In this document: in pieces, positions 22,503 to 32,359 of the stretch
Position numbering within the stretch: the stretch's first letter is position 1
How the letters are laid out: each line of letters begins with the position of its first letter
From: Rhizodiscina lignyota
Taxonomy: Eukaryota > Ascomycota > Dothideomycetes > Aulographales > Rhizodiscinaceae
Assembly: GCA_010015805.1 (NCBI GenBank)
Contig: ML978128.1
Location: forward strand, 744,001 to 808,000
Direction of reading: 5' to 3'
Length of the DNA stretch: 64,000 nucleotides
Translations under genes and position numbers: made by a program
Notes under the pieces: generated by a model
The model's database searches: none
What the model saw: the letters and a program-made list of their open reading frames with translations, nothing else
Told to the model about the DNA's origin: nothing

Positions 22503-23963
22503 TTACAGCACCAAAAATACTCCGACGAATAACAGGATCCCAAAGAGACCTATATCAACTCCGTGTCGCCACCCTTTGGATTCCCCGACGATATCTATCG
22601 CGAGCGGCAAAGTAGAAACATCTATAGTCTGGATCTGTTTCGAATCATAGTCTGCAACCAGAACAGTCTTGCCGTCAGGGCTGACAGCAAATTCGCGAGG
22701 AAACAGACCAGTAGCAAGCTGACCCAGATTAGCCTTATCACCCTTCCCGGCGAGCGCCTTCTTAACATCAACAACAGATATTCCGGTTGTTGCATCCGTG
22801 TTATTGAAGCGGTTCGAATTGGCAGTAAGGATCAGGTTCTCGTTGCGGGCAAAGGTCAGGCCGACTGGAGCAGTACCTACTGTCACTTTGGCAAGCAACG
22901 ATTCGCTGGGATTCGATATCAATTTCTCCGTGTCGTATGCGAGGAGCAGGTCGCTTTCGCGTGCCGTAACCCACAGCGTCTTTCCGTCAGACGAGACAAT
23001 AGCCCTTACGGGGCCACAGGCAGCGGCGACCGAGGACTTGAGGGCATCCTTCGTATTGTTGGCCTTGAGTGCTGCAACGTCCAGAGCACTAATAAAGCCC
23101 GGCAAGTTACTCGTAAGGACCTGGCTCTCGCTGGTCGCGTATATGGTGTTGCCGTCCGGCGACAGCACGCTTCCGACAACTGCATCACCCAATTGCAAGA
23201 AGCCAACATGCGTGCTTTTCACAGGCTCGTCCGCTGTCCCTTTGTCAATCTTGAAGACATCCAAAGCTCCGAGGAGGCCGGTTAAGGTGCTGCCATACTC
23301 CTGGCTAACAAAGGCGTACTCATCGTCCGACGTCAGAGTTACCTGCGTCCCACTGAGCCCGGCGCCTGAATGTATGCTCGCGGCCACCTCAACGGAATCC
23401 GCCTCATCGCCAGTGCTGTTGCTATAACTTGTACCGTTTAGGCCGCCAATGGCAGCATCTGAGCTGCCAGCAATCGCCTTGGCGATGTCGAAAATTGCCG
23501 CACCTGGACCAGCAGCCACAAAGACGTAACGACCGTCGTGGCTCAAAGCAACGTCCAGACCTCCTTCATCGATCGCGTATCCATTGGGCAACGGAATTTG
23601 GTGAATAAGCTTTGGAGTAAAATCACTAGTGTCGAGGACACCCAGAGCACTATTGGCACCGTCCGGTAGGGCGACGAACGCATGGTCGTTGTCGGCATAG
23701 ACCAGCCCGAATGGGGTACTTGGAACGCCGAATTTTGTCGTCCGGACGTGGTTGAGAGCCTTCTGCTTCGGTGCGACAGGAGCGGCGTCATTGGCACAAG
23801 AAGTAGGCAAGGAGGAAATCTGAGTGGCTGGAATGATCGGTAAAGTGACTGTAGCACCGCTCTCAGTGACTGTGGTTACTGTAACGGCATTGACGAAGCC
23901 GAGTGATGCAACGGCGACAAGGAGCCATGCTTCAAGTGAGAGTAGGCCTGTTCTGGACCTCAT
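22503..23963 (-). CDS. Secreted, membrane- or wall-anchored beta-propeller protein
   Basis: Single-exon gene, 486 aa from the ATG at 23963. An N-terminal hydrophobic signal (LLSLEAWLLVAVASLGFVNA) is followed by a propeller built from YVTN/lactonase-like repeats: DNDHAFVALPDG, LSHDGRYVFVAAG, SPDGNTIYATSE, SSDGKTLWVTAR, ARNENLILTANSN and SPDGKTVLVADYDS. Several N-glycosylation sequons (NGTS, NSTG, NNTK) fit an extracellular location. The final ~20 residues (IGLFGILLFVGVFLVL) form a hydrophobic tail without a cytoplasmic domain, consistent with a GPI signal or tail anchor. Catalytic lactonase activity cannot be judged from this. The 38-residue upstream extension of the ORF is not part of the signal peptide and is excluded. 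Confidence 0.85.
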   Translation of the reverse strand: MRSRTGLLSLEAWLLVAVASLGFVNAVTVTTVTESGATVTLPIIPATQISSLPTSCANDAAPVAPKQKALNHVRTTKFGVPSTPFGLVYADNDHAFVALPDGANSALGVLDTSDFTPKLIHQIPLPNGYAIDEGGLDVALSHDGRYVFVAAGPGAAIFDIAKAIAGSSDAAIGGLNGTSYSNSTGDEADSVEVAASIHSGAGLSGTQVTLTSDDEYAFVSQEYGSTLTGLLGALDVFKIDKGTADEPVKSTHVGFLQLGDAVVGSVLSPDGNTIYATSESQVLTSNLPGFISALDVAALKANNTKDALKSSVAAACGPVRAIVSSDGKTLWVTARESDLLLAYDTEKLISNPSESLLAKVTVGTAPVGLTFARNENLILTANSNRFNNTDATTGISVVDVKKALAGKGDKANLGQLATGLFPREFAVSPDGKTVLVADYDSKQIQTIDVSTLPLAIDIVGESKGWRHGVDIGLFGILLFVGVFLVL

Positions 23964-25076
23964 GTCGAATAGGAAGAGGATTGTCCGCAATGTTAAGGAG
24001 TGGAATGTGCGAATATTGATTGGCTTCGCCACAATCACTGTAGAGGGGATGGTTTTAAAGTCGAAACCAGTATACAAAAGACAAAGCAGTGGATATAAGG
24101 GTCAAAACGAAAGAGAAGAGTGGAGGAGAAGGACGGCGTTTTAAAGAAAAATGATTTAACGCACGAGTACACACTTTAAATTAGAGCGACGAGTAAATAT
24201 AGACGTCACTCGCAAGAGACACGAGTTTGGTGTGATCTACAGTGATACTAGCGCGGAGTTTTGATGATTTCTAACTGACCTGAGTTTGCGGGTTCGCGAT
24301 GCTAAAGGCGCTACAGCTGCACAATGCCTAGTGAAGGCCTGATACTGCGGCTACAAGCATCAGGGCGATCGTTAAATGAAGTGAATGGGCAGGAAAGACC
24401 TCGAGGTGGTCGACTCTCCGAGGAATTCAGCCTTATCTGTCGTCCTCGCCCTGAACGGAGGCGCAGTAATGGGCATTTCGGGGATGGCTACGGAGTACAT
24501 ATCTATGTGTAGACAATATTCTGAGCGAATGAGCCACACATGTTCAGGAGACGAAGGACGAACTGGGCCAACTTGCGTGTGGCTTCGCAATGTGCCCAAA
24601 TGCGGACGTTGAATGAAATTAAAGGCGAAAATCCCCAAGCTCTGTGACAGGCTTGGCACCGCCACAGCTTAGGGTATGACGGGGCTACGGAGTAGCTTCC
24701 GGGAGCGACAGCGGCACCCGGAAATTGGCCAATTCTAGGTGGGCACCCCACCAAAATTTAGGTACTACTCCCACCCAAACGTATCGCTCCCGGGATGCCA
24801 GTTCCTTCGTAAGTTAGGTAGGTCAGAGGTCCGGCACTTCGTATGATGAGCGAAGTCGGCATGCTTAAGGCGTCCCCGATAAGCTCTCCACCTTCAATTG
24901 TACGCGCTACAACTTCTTTGCTCAGAAACCCTTCATTGATTGTACATGTTGTCTTTGTTAAAGAGACTTGCCAGTTTTAATTCACTAGAGTAACCCTCTG
25001 CGAGACTGATCAATCCGAGCCGAACGCAGAGAGACGGGAGCTCTAACCTACAAGCCTGACTTGTTGCGTGCTGATA
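23964..25076. other. Divergent intergenic region with an inverted repeat
   Basis: Holds promoters of the propeller gene and the M20 gene. Short ORFs at 24324-24754 overlap on both strands. A 10-bp inverted repeat spans 24699-24793 and is listed separately. Confidence 0.5.
24699..24793. repeat. Inverted repeat with 10-bp perfect arms
   Basis: CCGGGAGCGA at 24699-24708 is matched by TCGCTCCCGG at 24784-24793. The 75-nt interior holds a second near-palindrome, GGTGGGCACCCCACC, at about 24738-24752. Could be a degenerate miniature transposon or a hairpin; neither is shown. Confidence 0.55.
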
Positions 25077-26432
25077 ATGACCAGAATGCGCCAGCCAAGT
25101 AAGCTAAAATACTTTAAGTTAGGGCTCCCGAGTCTCTAAAACTCACAGCCTTTTGCAGGTGCCGAATTCTTGGGTGACATTATACGGAGATATCGTCCAG
25201 CACTCACTCGTTATGAGGAAATCTACAGGAAGATCCATCAGAATCCCGAACTCTCATTGGAGGAACATGAGACAGCTTCTCTTGTGGAACGGCATTTGAA
25301 AGAGCTGTCCTTTACAGACGTAAAATCGAGAATCGGTGGCACCGGTGTCGTTGGGATCCTTGAAAATGGTCGTGGTCCTGTGGTTCTCCTCCGCGCTGAT
25401 ATGGACGCGCTGCCGATGGAGGAACGCACTGGACTGCCCTATTCAAGCCACAAAACAGCGAAAGGTGAAGATGGAAAAGTTTCTCCAGTCTTTCACGGCT
25501 GTGGGCATGACATGCATACCAGCTGTCTCTTGGCCTGCGCTGACTTGTTATCTGCCGCGAAAAGTACGTGGCACGGTACTGTTGTCTGCTTGTTCCAACC
25601 TGCCGAAGAGAATTTCAGAGGAGCACGAGCCATGGTAGAGGATGGGTTATTCCAGAAGATTCCAAAGCCTTCAGTCCTTCTTGGTCAACATGTTGTCAAG
25701 CGGAAAACGGGTACAATAGCGGTGAAATCTGGCAACATACTCACAGCATGCGACAGGTTCCAAGTCAGGATTCATGGACGTGGTGGACACGGGTCCAATC
25801 CGGCAAATTGCAAAGATCCAATCGTCGCCGGCGCTCACATAATTGGACAATTGCAAACCGTCGTGAGCAGAGAAGTGAATCCGGCAGATTTCGCCGTCCT
25901 CACGTGTGCGAGTTTCACTGCAGGATCACCAGGCGTGTCAGTGATTCCGGATTACGCGGATCTCACAGTCGATATGAGGTCTTACACGCCTGACGTTCGC
26001 GAACGAATCACCACCGCCGCAAAGCGCATTGTGGAGGTCGGATGCGAGGCATTTGGGATGCCAAAGAAACCGGAGTATCTTGATGACCGATCCACTCCTT
26101 CAACAGTAAACGACGTTGCGACTGTTCAGGCTGTCCAAGGCACTTTCAGTTCCTATTTCAGTGGAATGCTCTCCGACACAGACCCGGGCACAGCGAGTGA
26201 GGATTTCGCTGTCCTTGCTGAGCCGTTCAGCACGCCTTACGCGTTTTGGAATTTTGGAGGCATTGGTAAAGAGCGTTGGGAGGAAGCCGAAAGGAAGGGG
26301 AAACTTGACGAAATCCCAGCCAACCATTCTTCGGGGTTTTACCCGGACATCGAGCCTACATTGCAAACTGGCACGGATGCAATGGCGCTCGCTGCACTCA
26401 CCTTTTTGAAGGTCAAGGATTCAAATCTCTAA
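25077..26432 (+). CDS. M20-family amidohydrolase (hippurate/IAA-amino acid hydrolase-like)
   Basis: Zinc-dependent amidase of the M20D type, which removes acyl groups from amino acids or similar amides; the natural substrate here is unknown. Metal-binding segments are GCGHDMHTS (residues 121-129), the catalytic Glu pair in PAEEN (155-158) and GQHV (183-186); the dimerisation domain has HGRGGHGS, and the C-terminal metal ligand region has NHSSGFYPD. Exon 1 (25077-25098, MTRMRQP) joins exon 2 (25159-26432) across a 60-nt GT-AG intron in frame, giving 431 aa. This rescues an ATG start, since the long exon alone opens with TTG. The gene converges on an amino-acid permease-like gene, a plausible functional partner. 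Confidence 0.9.
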
Positions 26433-26949
26433 CAATGTCATGATTGTTGACTTTTATTCAAATGGCATATATCAAGCCCATCCATGATATTTTGCTATTT
26501 GCACCATAGACAATGGTTCAGTGAGATGGAGTTTCGTTTTTACTCACGACAAAATGGATCAGGCGACATCCATATTCTTCTTGAGTTAGCAATAAGGCGA
26601 ACGACTGCCAAACGGCAAGGACGGGAACGTCGGTTCTTCGTCTGCGTTCTGGAAGCCAGAGGCGAAGGCTGATATCTGTACTTACAATTGTCTCGGTATA
26701 CAATGTGAGAACCATGAATCTTGGACTGGATATTTCGAGTCTAGGCTCGGCTTAGTCGAGATACAATTTTGCTCGGTCGAGCTACGTCGCCAGGGGCGGC
26801 TTGGCTGTAGTGGCACTATAATCCATGATACACCATTGTCGCTCAGTCAGTTGGCGTGATATCGTCTATCTATTGTACATAGCTACCAATCCATTGTATA
26901 GTACTTCTCTGTCGATGAATTCTGAAATAGAGCATTGGACTTGAACGCT
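26433..26949. other. Convergent spacer, amidohydrolase / permease
   Basis: No supported gene. Contains the two 3' regions; a few GGCTCGG/GCTCGGTCGAG words recur near 26730-26785 but form no clear repeat. Confidence 0.5.
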
Positions 26950-29185
26950 CTAAGCTGGGTATCTTCCATCGCGAGGTGGCGCAAATGGCTGCGCCGGTAA
27001 ATGAGACTGCGGTAAAGGATACGTCTGCGAAGGCCCGGATGCGGTTGTCTGTGAGGGTATTGTCGACTGAGAAGGCTGGCTAGTAAATGGTGGGTACCCA
27101 TGCGGCAGCGATGGATCCAGCAAAACAGGTATGTCTCTAGACCCATCATCATTCCGGGAGGCTTCTGACATCGGATACTCTTCTCCCAAACCGTCATCTA
27201 CCCCTGAGCTTTCCTCTTTTCCTCTCTCATCTCTTTTCTTGTACTCTAGCGCCCGGAGGGTCTTAATCAGCCTTCCAACATCTGGGCCGATGCAGACAAA
27301 GCCGTGGTCCTTCTCCCTCACGTACCAGATCAGCTTGAATATTAGCCACAGCGGCAGTAGAATGATCGGAGCTGCGTATGCGACAGCAATCTTTGTGAAC
27401 GAGGGTTGCGTATCCCACCATGTAGCGCTCGCGAAGGCCAATACAAGGACGCATCCAATGAGACCAGCATAAGCAAGAAAGGGCTGGGCGAAGCCCAGAA
27501 ACGTGTAGGCCTTGTGCGTTGGCCCTAACCGTTTGTATGCAGGATAGTTATTAGCGATATCTGCATCACAAAGATGGAGCCTGCGGAAAGGAACTTGATC
27601 AGCGATGCGTTAAGTGGCTCGCTTGAGTTAACATACCATCTGCAGTAGCGGATGAATGCAATGCAGAGCACAATCCACACGATAAAGCAACTGATGCTCG
27701 CAGAAGTCGAAAGGATTTCTTGTAAATCCTGGACAGCAAACCCTCCCTTCAACTGAAGGAAAGGCAGCCAGATGAAAAAGAGCGCAGAGACCAGTACGGA
27801 ACATGCAGGAACGCCGTTCTTGAAGGGTACAATCTTAAGCCATTGCAGGTGCTTGCCGATAAAGTTCGTCTCGGGTATTTGTGTGGCAAGACCGTACAGC
27901 GTACGTGAGGCGACATATAATGACGTGTTCGAGGATGAGAGAACGCTAAAGATGAGACAGCCGTTGAGAAAGCTGGCAAGAGATCTGTGGCCCGCTTGCC
28001 AAGTTGCAAAGACCACCATGCTACGAGTCGGTGGTGGAAGTGTGATATTGTTATAAACGGTGCCGTTGATACCACCATAGATTTGTGGAAGATGCGGATC
28101 TGTCCATCTGACGTTCAACGCCTCGCCGACGGCCAAGAGAACATAGAGAGTGAGGATAAAGTATGGCATAACTTGAGATGGTCGGCGAAGGTCCTTGGAG
28201 TATTTAGCTTCGTAGGCGGTAACGACGAATATCTCCTGTCCGAGGTAGCTGAAGGCTACAAGGGGAATGGCGTAACTATGTACAATATCGTCAGCAGACT
28301 GTTTCGACAGAGGAGTCAAGAATCGACGCACCAGACGGCTGTGGGGTGATTGTTGGCGAAGACATTATTATTCTGGAAGCCATCGTCAACAGCTGAGAGA
28401 CATTAGCAAAGCTCAAACGAAATCGTCCAAGATACGTACGGCCGTTATTTCCAATGTGCGCCAATCCCGCAATGACGTAGAGCAAGACAGCAGTGCCAAA
28501 TGCGAGGAACACCTTCAAAATGCCACTGATAGACTCAATCCAACCAAATATAGAGACAGGGCTCAAGTTTATGCCCGTAACACCAATGGGTATAAGAACG
28601 TAAAAACCGAGGGTTTGCCATAACTGTGACATACCCCAATATTTCGAAAGATTCGCAGCAGCAAGGTTTTGAACGGCGAAGACTGATGAGAAAGTATACC
28701 TGGAAGTGTCAGTGTTCAGGACCTTGACTAACATTAAAGGGTCACTGACCAGTACGCGATTCCAACGATCCAGCTCAAGTCACGGTCCACAAACGCCTTG
28801 GTGTACTCGGGGAGCGCATTGCGGGCCGGGAAGAGCTGTACAAACTCGCTGATACCGTCAAGTACAGCGATCGAGATGAGACCCATAAGGATGACTGAAG
28901 TGAGGAAGCCCGCCGGACCAGCAATCTCAAGTGCTTCACCATTGCCTGAGAAAGCTCCTCCTCCAATAACGGCGGTTAGAACGATAGCCTGGAGAGAGTC
29001 AGCGCGGAAGCGTCAATCCCAGTCTCACTGCTCACAAAGATTTGCCAGCTTCGTAGTTCCTGCCTAGAAATGTTGTCAGGAATAATTCAAAGCGACGCCT
29101 CGAATGAACGTTTGTGGCGCCGTCAGTGTCGCAACACGTACCTCAGCCCTGTCCCATCACCAGAAATATTTCGACGAGAAGTCAT
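26950..29185 (-). CDS. Amino-acid permease-like transporter (APC superfamily)
   Basis: Multi-spanning plasma membrane transporter, 633 aa, seven exons. The N-terminal LRSWQIFAIVLTAVIGGGAF is the first membrane helix with the GxG substrate loop; further helices include IAGPAGFLTSVILMGLISIAVL, YAIPLVAFSYLGQEIF, SSNTSLYVASRTLYGLA and HKAYTFLGFAQPFLAYAGLIGC, as in fungal AAT/YAT permeases. A hydrophilic Pro/Ser/Gln-rich tail follows. Exons: 29142-29185, 29036-29063, 28750-28988, 28440-28699, 28332-28392, 27637-28275 and 26950-27580; all phases agree. It converges on the M20 amidohydrolase, so uptake of the freed amino acid is a possible link, by inference only. Confidence 0.9.
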
Positions 29186-29582
29186 TGCTGCGGTGGGACT
29201 TTGGCAAGGAAAAAAACTTGTAGTGCGTTTCACTTCTGCGCATGATCAGCCTCGTAGCATAGCTGAACAGATATATCATGAGCATGCTCTCGCATTTGCT
29301 CGCAAGAGCCTCATGTTCAAAGCCACAATTCTGTTTCCTGCAGATTCGCAGCCTCCACAATGTTGGGGATGGCGCGCAGACTCGGCCCAATCGATAAAAG
29401 CTGCAAGCGACTTGGCTGCAGCTTTTACGAGAGCTGGCCTTCTGCCTTCTTTTGCCTGACATAGGCAGAGATGGTCTAGGCAAAGCCAGCTGAGAGGCCC
29501 TCGAGGCCTTAAAAATCGTATCTTAACATATGATGGAGGTGCGCAAACTTTGGACATTCTTCTACCCAGGGTCCTTCTCATC
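29186..29582. other. Spacer between permease and small spliced gene
   Basis: ORFs at 29070-29459 (+) and 29157-29584 (-) overlap in opposite senses without recognisable domains. The region may hold promoter elements for both divergent genes. Confidence 0.45.
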
Positions 29583-30026
29583 ATGGTACCTCAGATGATC
29601 CAAAACTGCATTCCGCCCAAGTACGAGAGATATACTGTGAGGAAAGAGACCCTCGAAGCCGCTTTGAAAGAGAAATACAAAAATGAAGGAGGCGATGACT
29701 TAGACTTCAAAGTGGAGGTATGAATTCACAGGTTCAATAACTGAATTGCAACTCATCCCCGAAAGCACGTCAGTGACAGATGGTCATTCCACGCGCCGGA
29801 GGAGCTATCCAAGGTATGTGGTACTCGTTCCCATTGCCCTGAGGCTGAGACTAAGCGTAAGATACAGAAACAGATGAAGTGAGTATCACAGAACCCCGCT
29901 CGACGACTTAGCGAGCTGAGAATGTGCCGCGCAAAAAGGCGTCTGGTCGAGCAAATCAAGGAGGCCGAGCCCGAAGCTGCGGCCACGGTGGCGGAAAATC
30001 AGGCAACGGGCGAAGCGCTGGAGTGA
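29583..30026 (+). CDS. Putative small spliced gene, 99-aa unknown protein
   Basis: No family recognised. Reading frame joins four exons: 29583-29717, 29766-29813, 29868-29878 and 29921-30026, giving 99 aa with a whole-codon sum. Splice sites are GT-AG, the third exon is 11 nt and the last intron only 42 nt. The product is hydrophilic, with PPKYERYTVRKETLEAALK at the start, DRWSFHAPEELSKKQMK in the middle and a Lys/Glu-rich, helical tail (RRLVEQIKEAEPEA). Upstream sequence in the same frame is open, so the true start may be further 5'. It could still be a chance assembly of short open segments. Confidence 0.4.
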
Positions 30027-30535
30027 GCAGGCTGGCATCGATTGAGATGAGGAGAGTTTGCGATTGGCAATAGAATTTGAGTGCACAGGAAGGAGGGAGG
30101 GCGAGTAGTGGTGATTGGGAACAGGGGGTTGTTGCCCGGTTCCGTTTCAGGTTAGCGCTATATCGCACTTCTATCAAGCCAAGGGGATGCACGACGCAAT
30201 TGATTTCTTGAACGTCCACACCCGACTGCGCCTCCCGATTTCAAGTTGCATGACCATGCATGCGGACTCGCTACAGACTCGGTCTGTGATGCCCAGACGA
30301 TATGTCTTTGTGACTTGGGGCGGTCTCGTCATACAGTAGAGCAGGTTTGCAGGTAAGTCGCTGAGCCACCACCCCTCGATGGCTGGGTCGTGGATGATGG
30401 ATGGCATTGCCTCATTCGAAAAGTAATATCTCTAGAGATGACAACAGTAAAACGCGTTGGGTAAGACATTGGTTCAATTTCCAACAACGTTCCAGCTCGG
30501 ACTGCCTACTAGCATTCAATCCGTTCTTCCTGATT
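30027..30535. other. Spacer upstream of the CorA-like gene
   Basis: No supported gene; short ORFs on both strands only. Confidence 0.5.
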
Positions 30536-32306
30536 ATGACCGAAAATGTATCGATAGCGAAAGCGCAGACATTGGCTGCGCTGGAGAGACTTGCGGGCAA
30601 AGGGCCTGAGTCCCGAGGGCGTCCCGCCTTGGAGATCTTGACAGATGAAGACGACGACATCAACATCAGTATCATAGACATAGAAAATGGTAAGTTTCGC
30701 AGGATAGCTTATCGAAATTGTCACTAACGGACATAGGTGCGGTCAATGTGAAATCATACCGCGATGCCAGTGCACTCGAGAAGGCGATCCAGGAAGAAAA
30801 GTGCTTCAGGATCATGTACGTCAATCCCTATTTTGTTACTGATATGACTGACAAGAAATGATGCAGTTCGATCTATTCAGAGTCCACAATTGATCCATTA
30901 GAAGTGTCTCCACATGTATTAGAGAAGATATTATCCAGATATGAGGTCCACTCTGACTTCATGCATGTCGTGGCTTCTTTCGGAGATGAACCCCATCTGG
31001 CAGAAAGCAGCTGCAGCAACATGGCCATGAAGTCAACGGATACGGGTGACATTGGTAGGTAATAATATCCAATATTAGGCACCGAAACTTATCATGAAGC
31101 AGAAATATCATACCAAATACGCTATGTGGAGGAAAATTTCCGAAAGGGGATGAGCAATCCTTGGTCATTTCGACATACAGGAGTTTACCACAAGCACAGT
31201 ACATCATCAGATTTATTCATACTCCTACAGCCACAGCAGAATGCTACAGGAGAACGAAAACTATTGGGTCTCGGTAAGAACGGTTCACTTAAGCTTCAAC
31301 AGTGTCCGTTCATGCTCCATGAACTGCTCTTCTCCGCCTACTTTGAAAACTGGAGATGGTACCATCGCTACTTAGCCGACCGCTTCTCCAGTGTGGTAAG
31401 TAGGAGATACTTTTATCTACCCTCAGATAACCATAACTAACCGAAATCAGAACGACTTGGCAATGGTCGTCAGACCTGCAAATGCCGAAGCCGCATCGAG
31501 CTTTGAGCGAGTACAAAGTCTTCGAAATGTCAATGACTTTATTCTCTTCTCAAGTGGCTGTTGCCGCGGCGACCTTGAGGTTTTGGAAGGTTTCGCAAGT
31601 CTGCGAAATCACGAGTCGTATATGGATCCAGACAATCTCAAATCCGAGATTACCAGAATGCGGGGGTATATCGAAAGTGCAGATGCGCTGCAGGAAAGAA
31701 TTCGTAATGCTATTGACCTCGTAAGCAAACTTCAAGGATATCATGCTGTCCATCATGCGCTTACGATGACCAGGTGGGCTATACATTGATGCTTCATAAC
31801 CAGATGGAGACCGCCAAAGTCGATAAAGAGCTCCGTGATATGACCGGAGAATTAAAACAGCTGACCGAACAGACCGTCGGCCTAAATACGGAGATGAAGA
31901 AGATGACCCAAGACACAATAGACGACAGCGTAACGGTGAAGATTATCACCTTCGTATCGGCGTTCTATATTCCAGGAAGTTTCGCAGGGGTGAGTACAGA
32001 GTGCGAACAATGCATGAAAATTCGTCTTGAGTGTTAATGATACCGCAGACGCTTTTTGGGATGAACTTTTTCGGGTTTGACGCTATCCACAGGCGGATCG
32101 TAATTGCCAACGACTTCTGGATCTTCATCGCCACCTGGATTCCGCTGACGCTCATCACTATCGGTCTGTATTTGTTTGTAGTTTGGATGAATCCTCGCAC
32201 CAAGGGTAAAAGAGGGGCTCACTGGCTCTGGCAAAGACCTTCCAGATCGCAGCTCCCGCTATCGGAGGAAAAAGGTCTTAATGACTCGACGCTCAGCGTT
32301 CCATAG
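30536..32306 (+). CDS. CorA-like membrane protein (Mg2+ transporter superfamily)
   Basis: Seven exons (30536-30689, 30737-30815, 30867-31054, 31103-31395, 31451-31720, 31774-31989, 32049-32306), 485 aa with whole-codon sum. A large soluble N-terminal region (about 1-395) includes a helical stretch, then two C-terminal membrane helices: IITFVSAFYIPGSFAGTLFGMNFF with the diagnostic GMN after helix 1, and FWIFIATWIPLTLITIGLYLFVVWMN as helix 2, with a basic C-terminal tail. CorA family members conduct Mg2+, but fungal relatives with long accessory N-termini are often of unknown role and may act as sensors. It ends 53 bp from the convergent kinase gene. The N-terminal domain is not one I can name. 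Confidence 0.85.
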
Positions 32307-32359
32307 CGTGCGAGAAGATGCGGCTTTATGCATGAAATGATTTCCTTTAGTCATAGCCT

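Noticed and set aside
22563-23427. Plus-strand ORFs opposite the secreted propeller gene
   Set aside because: The minus-strand frame has a signal peptide and clear repeats; the plus-strand ones are shadows.
28291-28331. Permease middle ORF start MRRFLTPLSKQ
   Set aside because: Splice sites GTGCGT...CATAG place this stretch inside an intron; the exon begins at YAIPLVAF.
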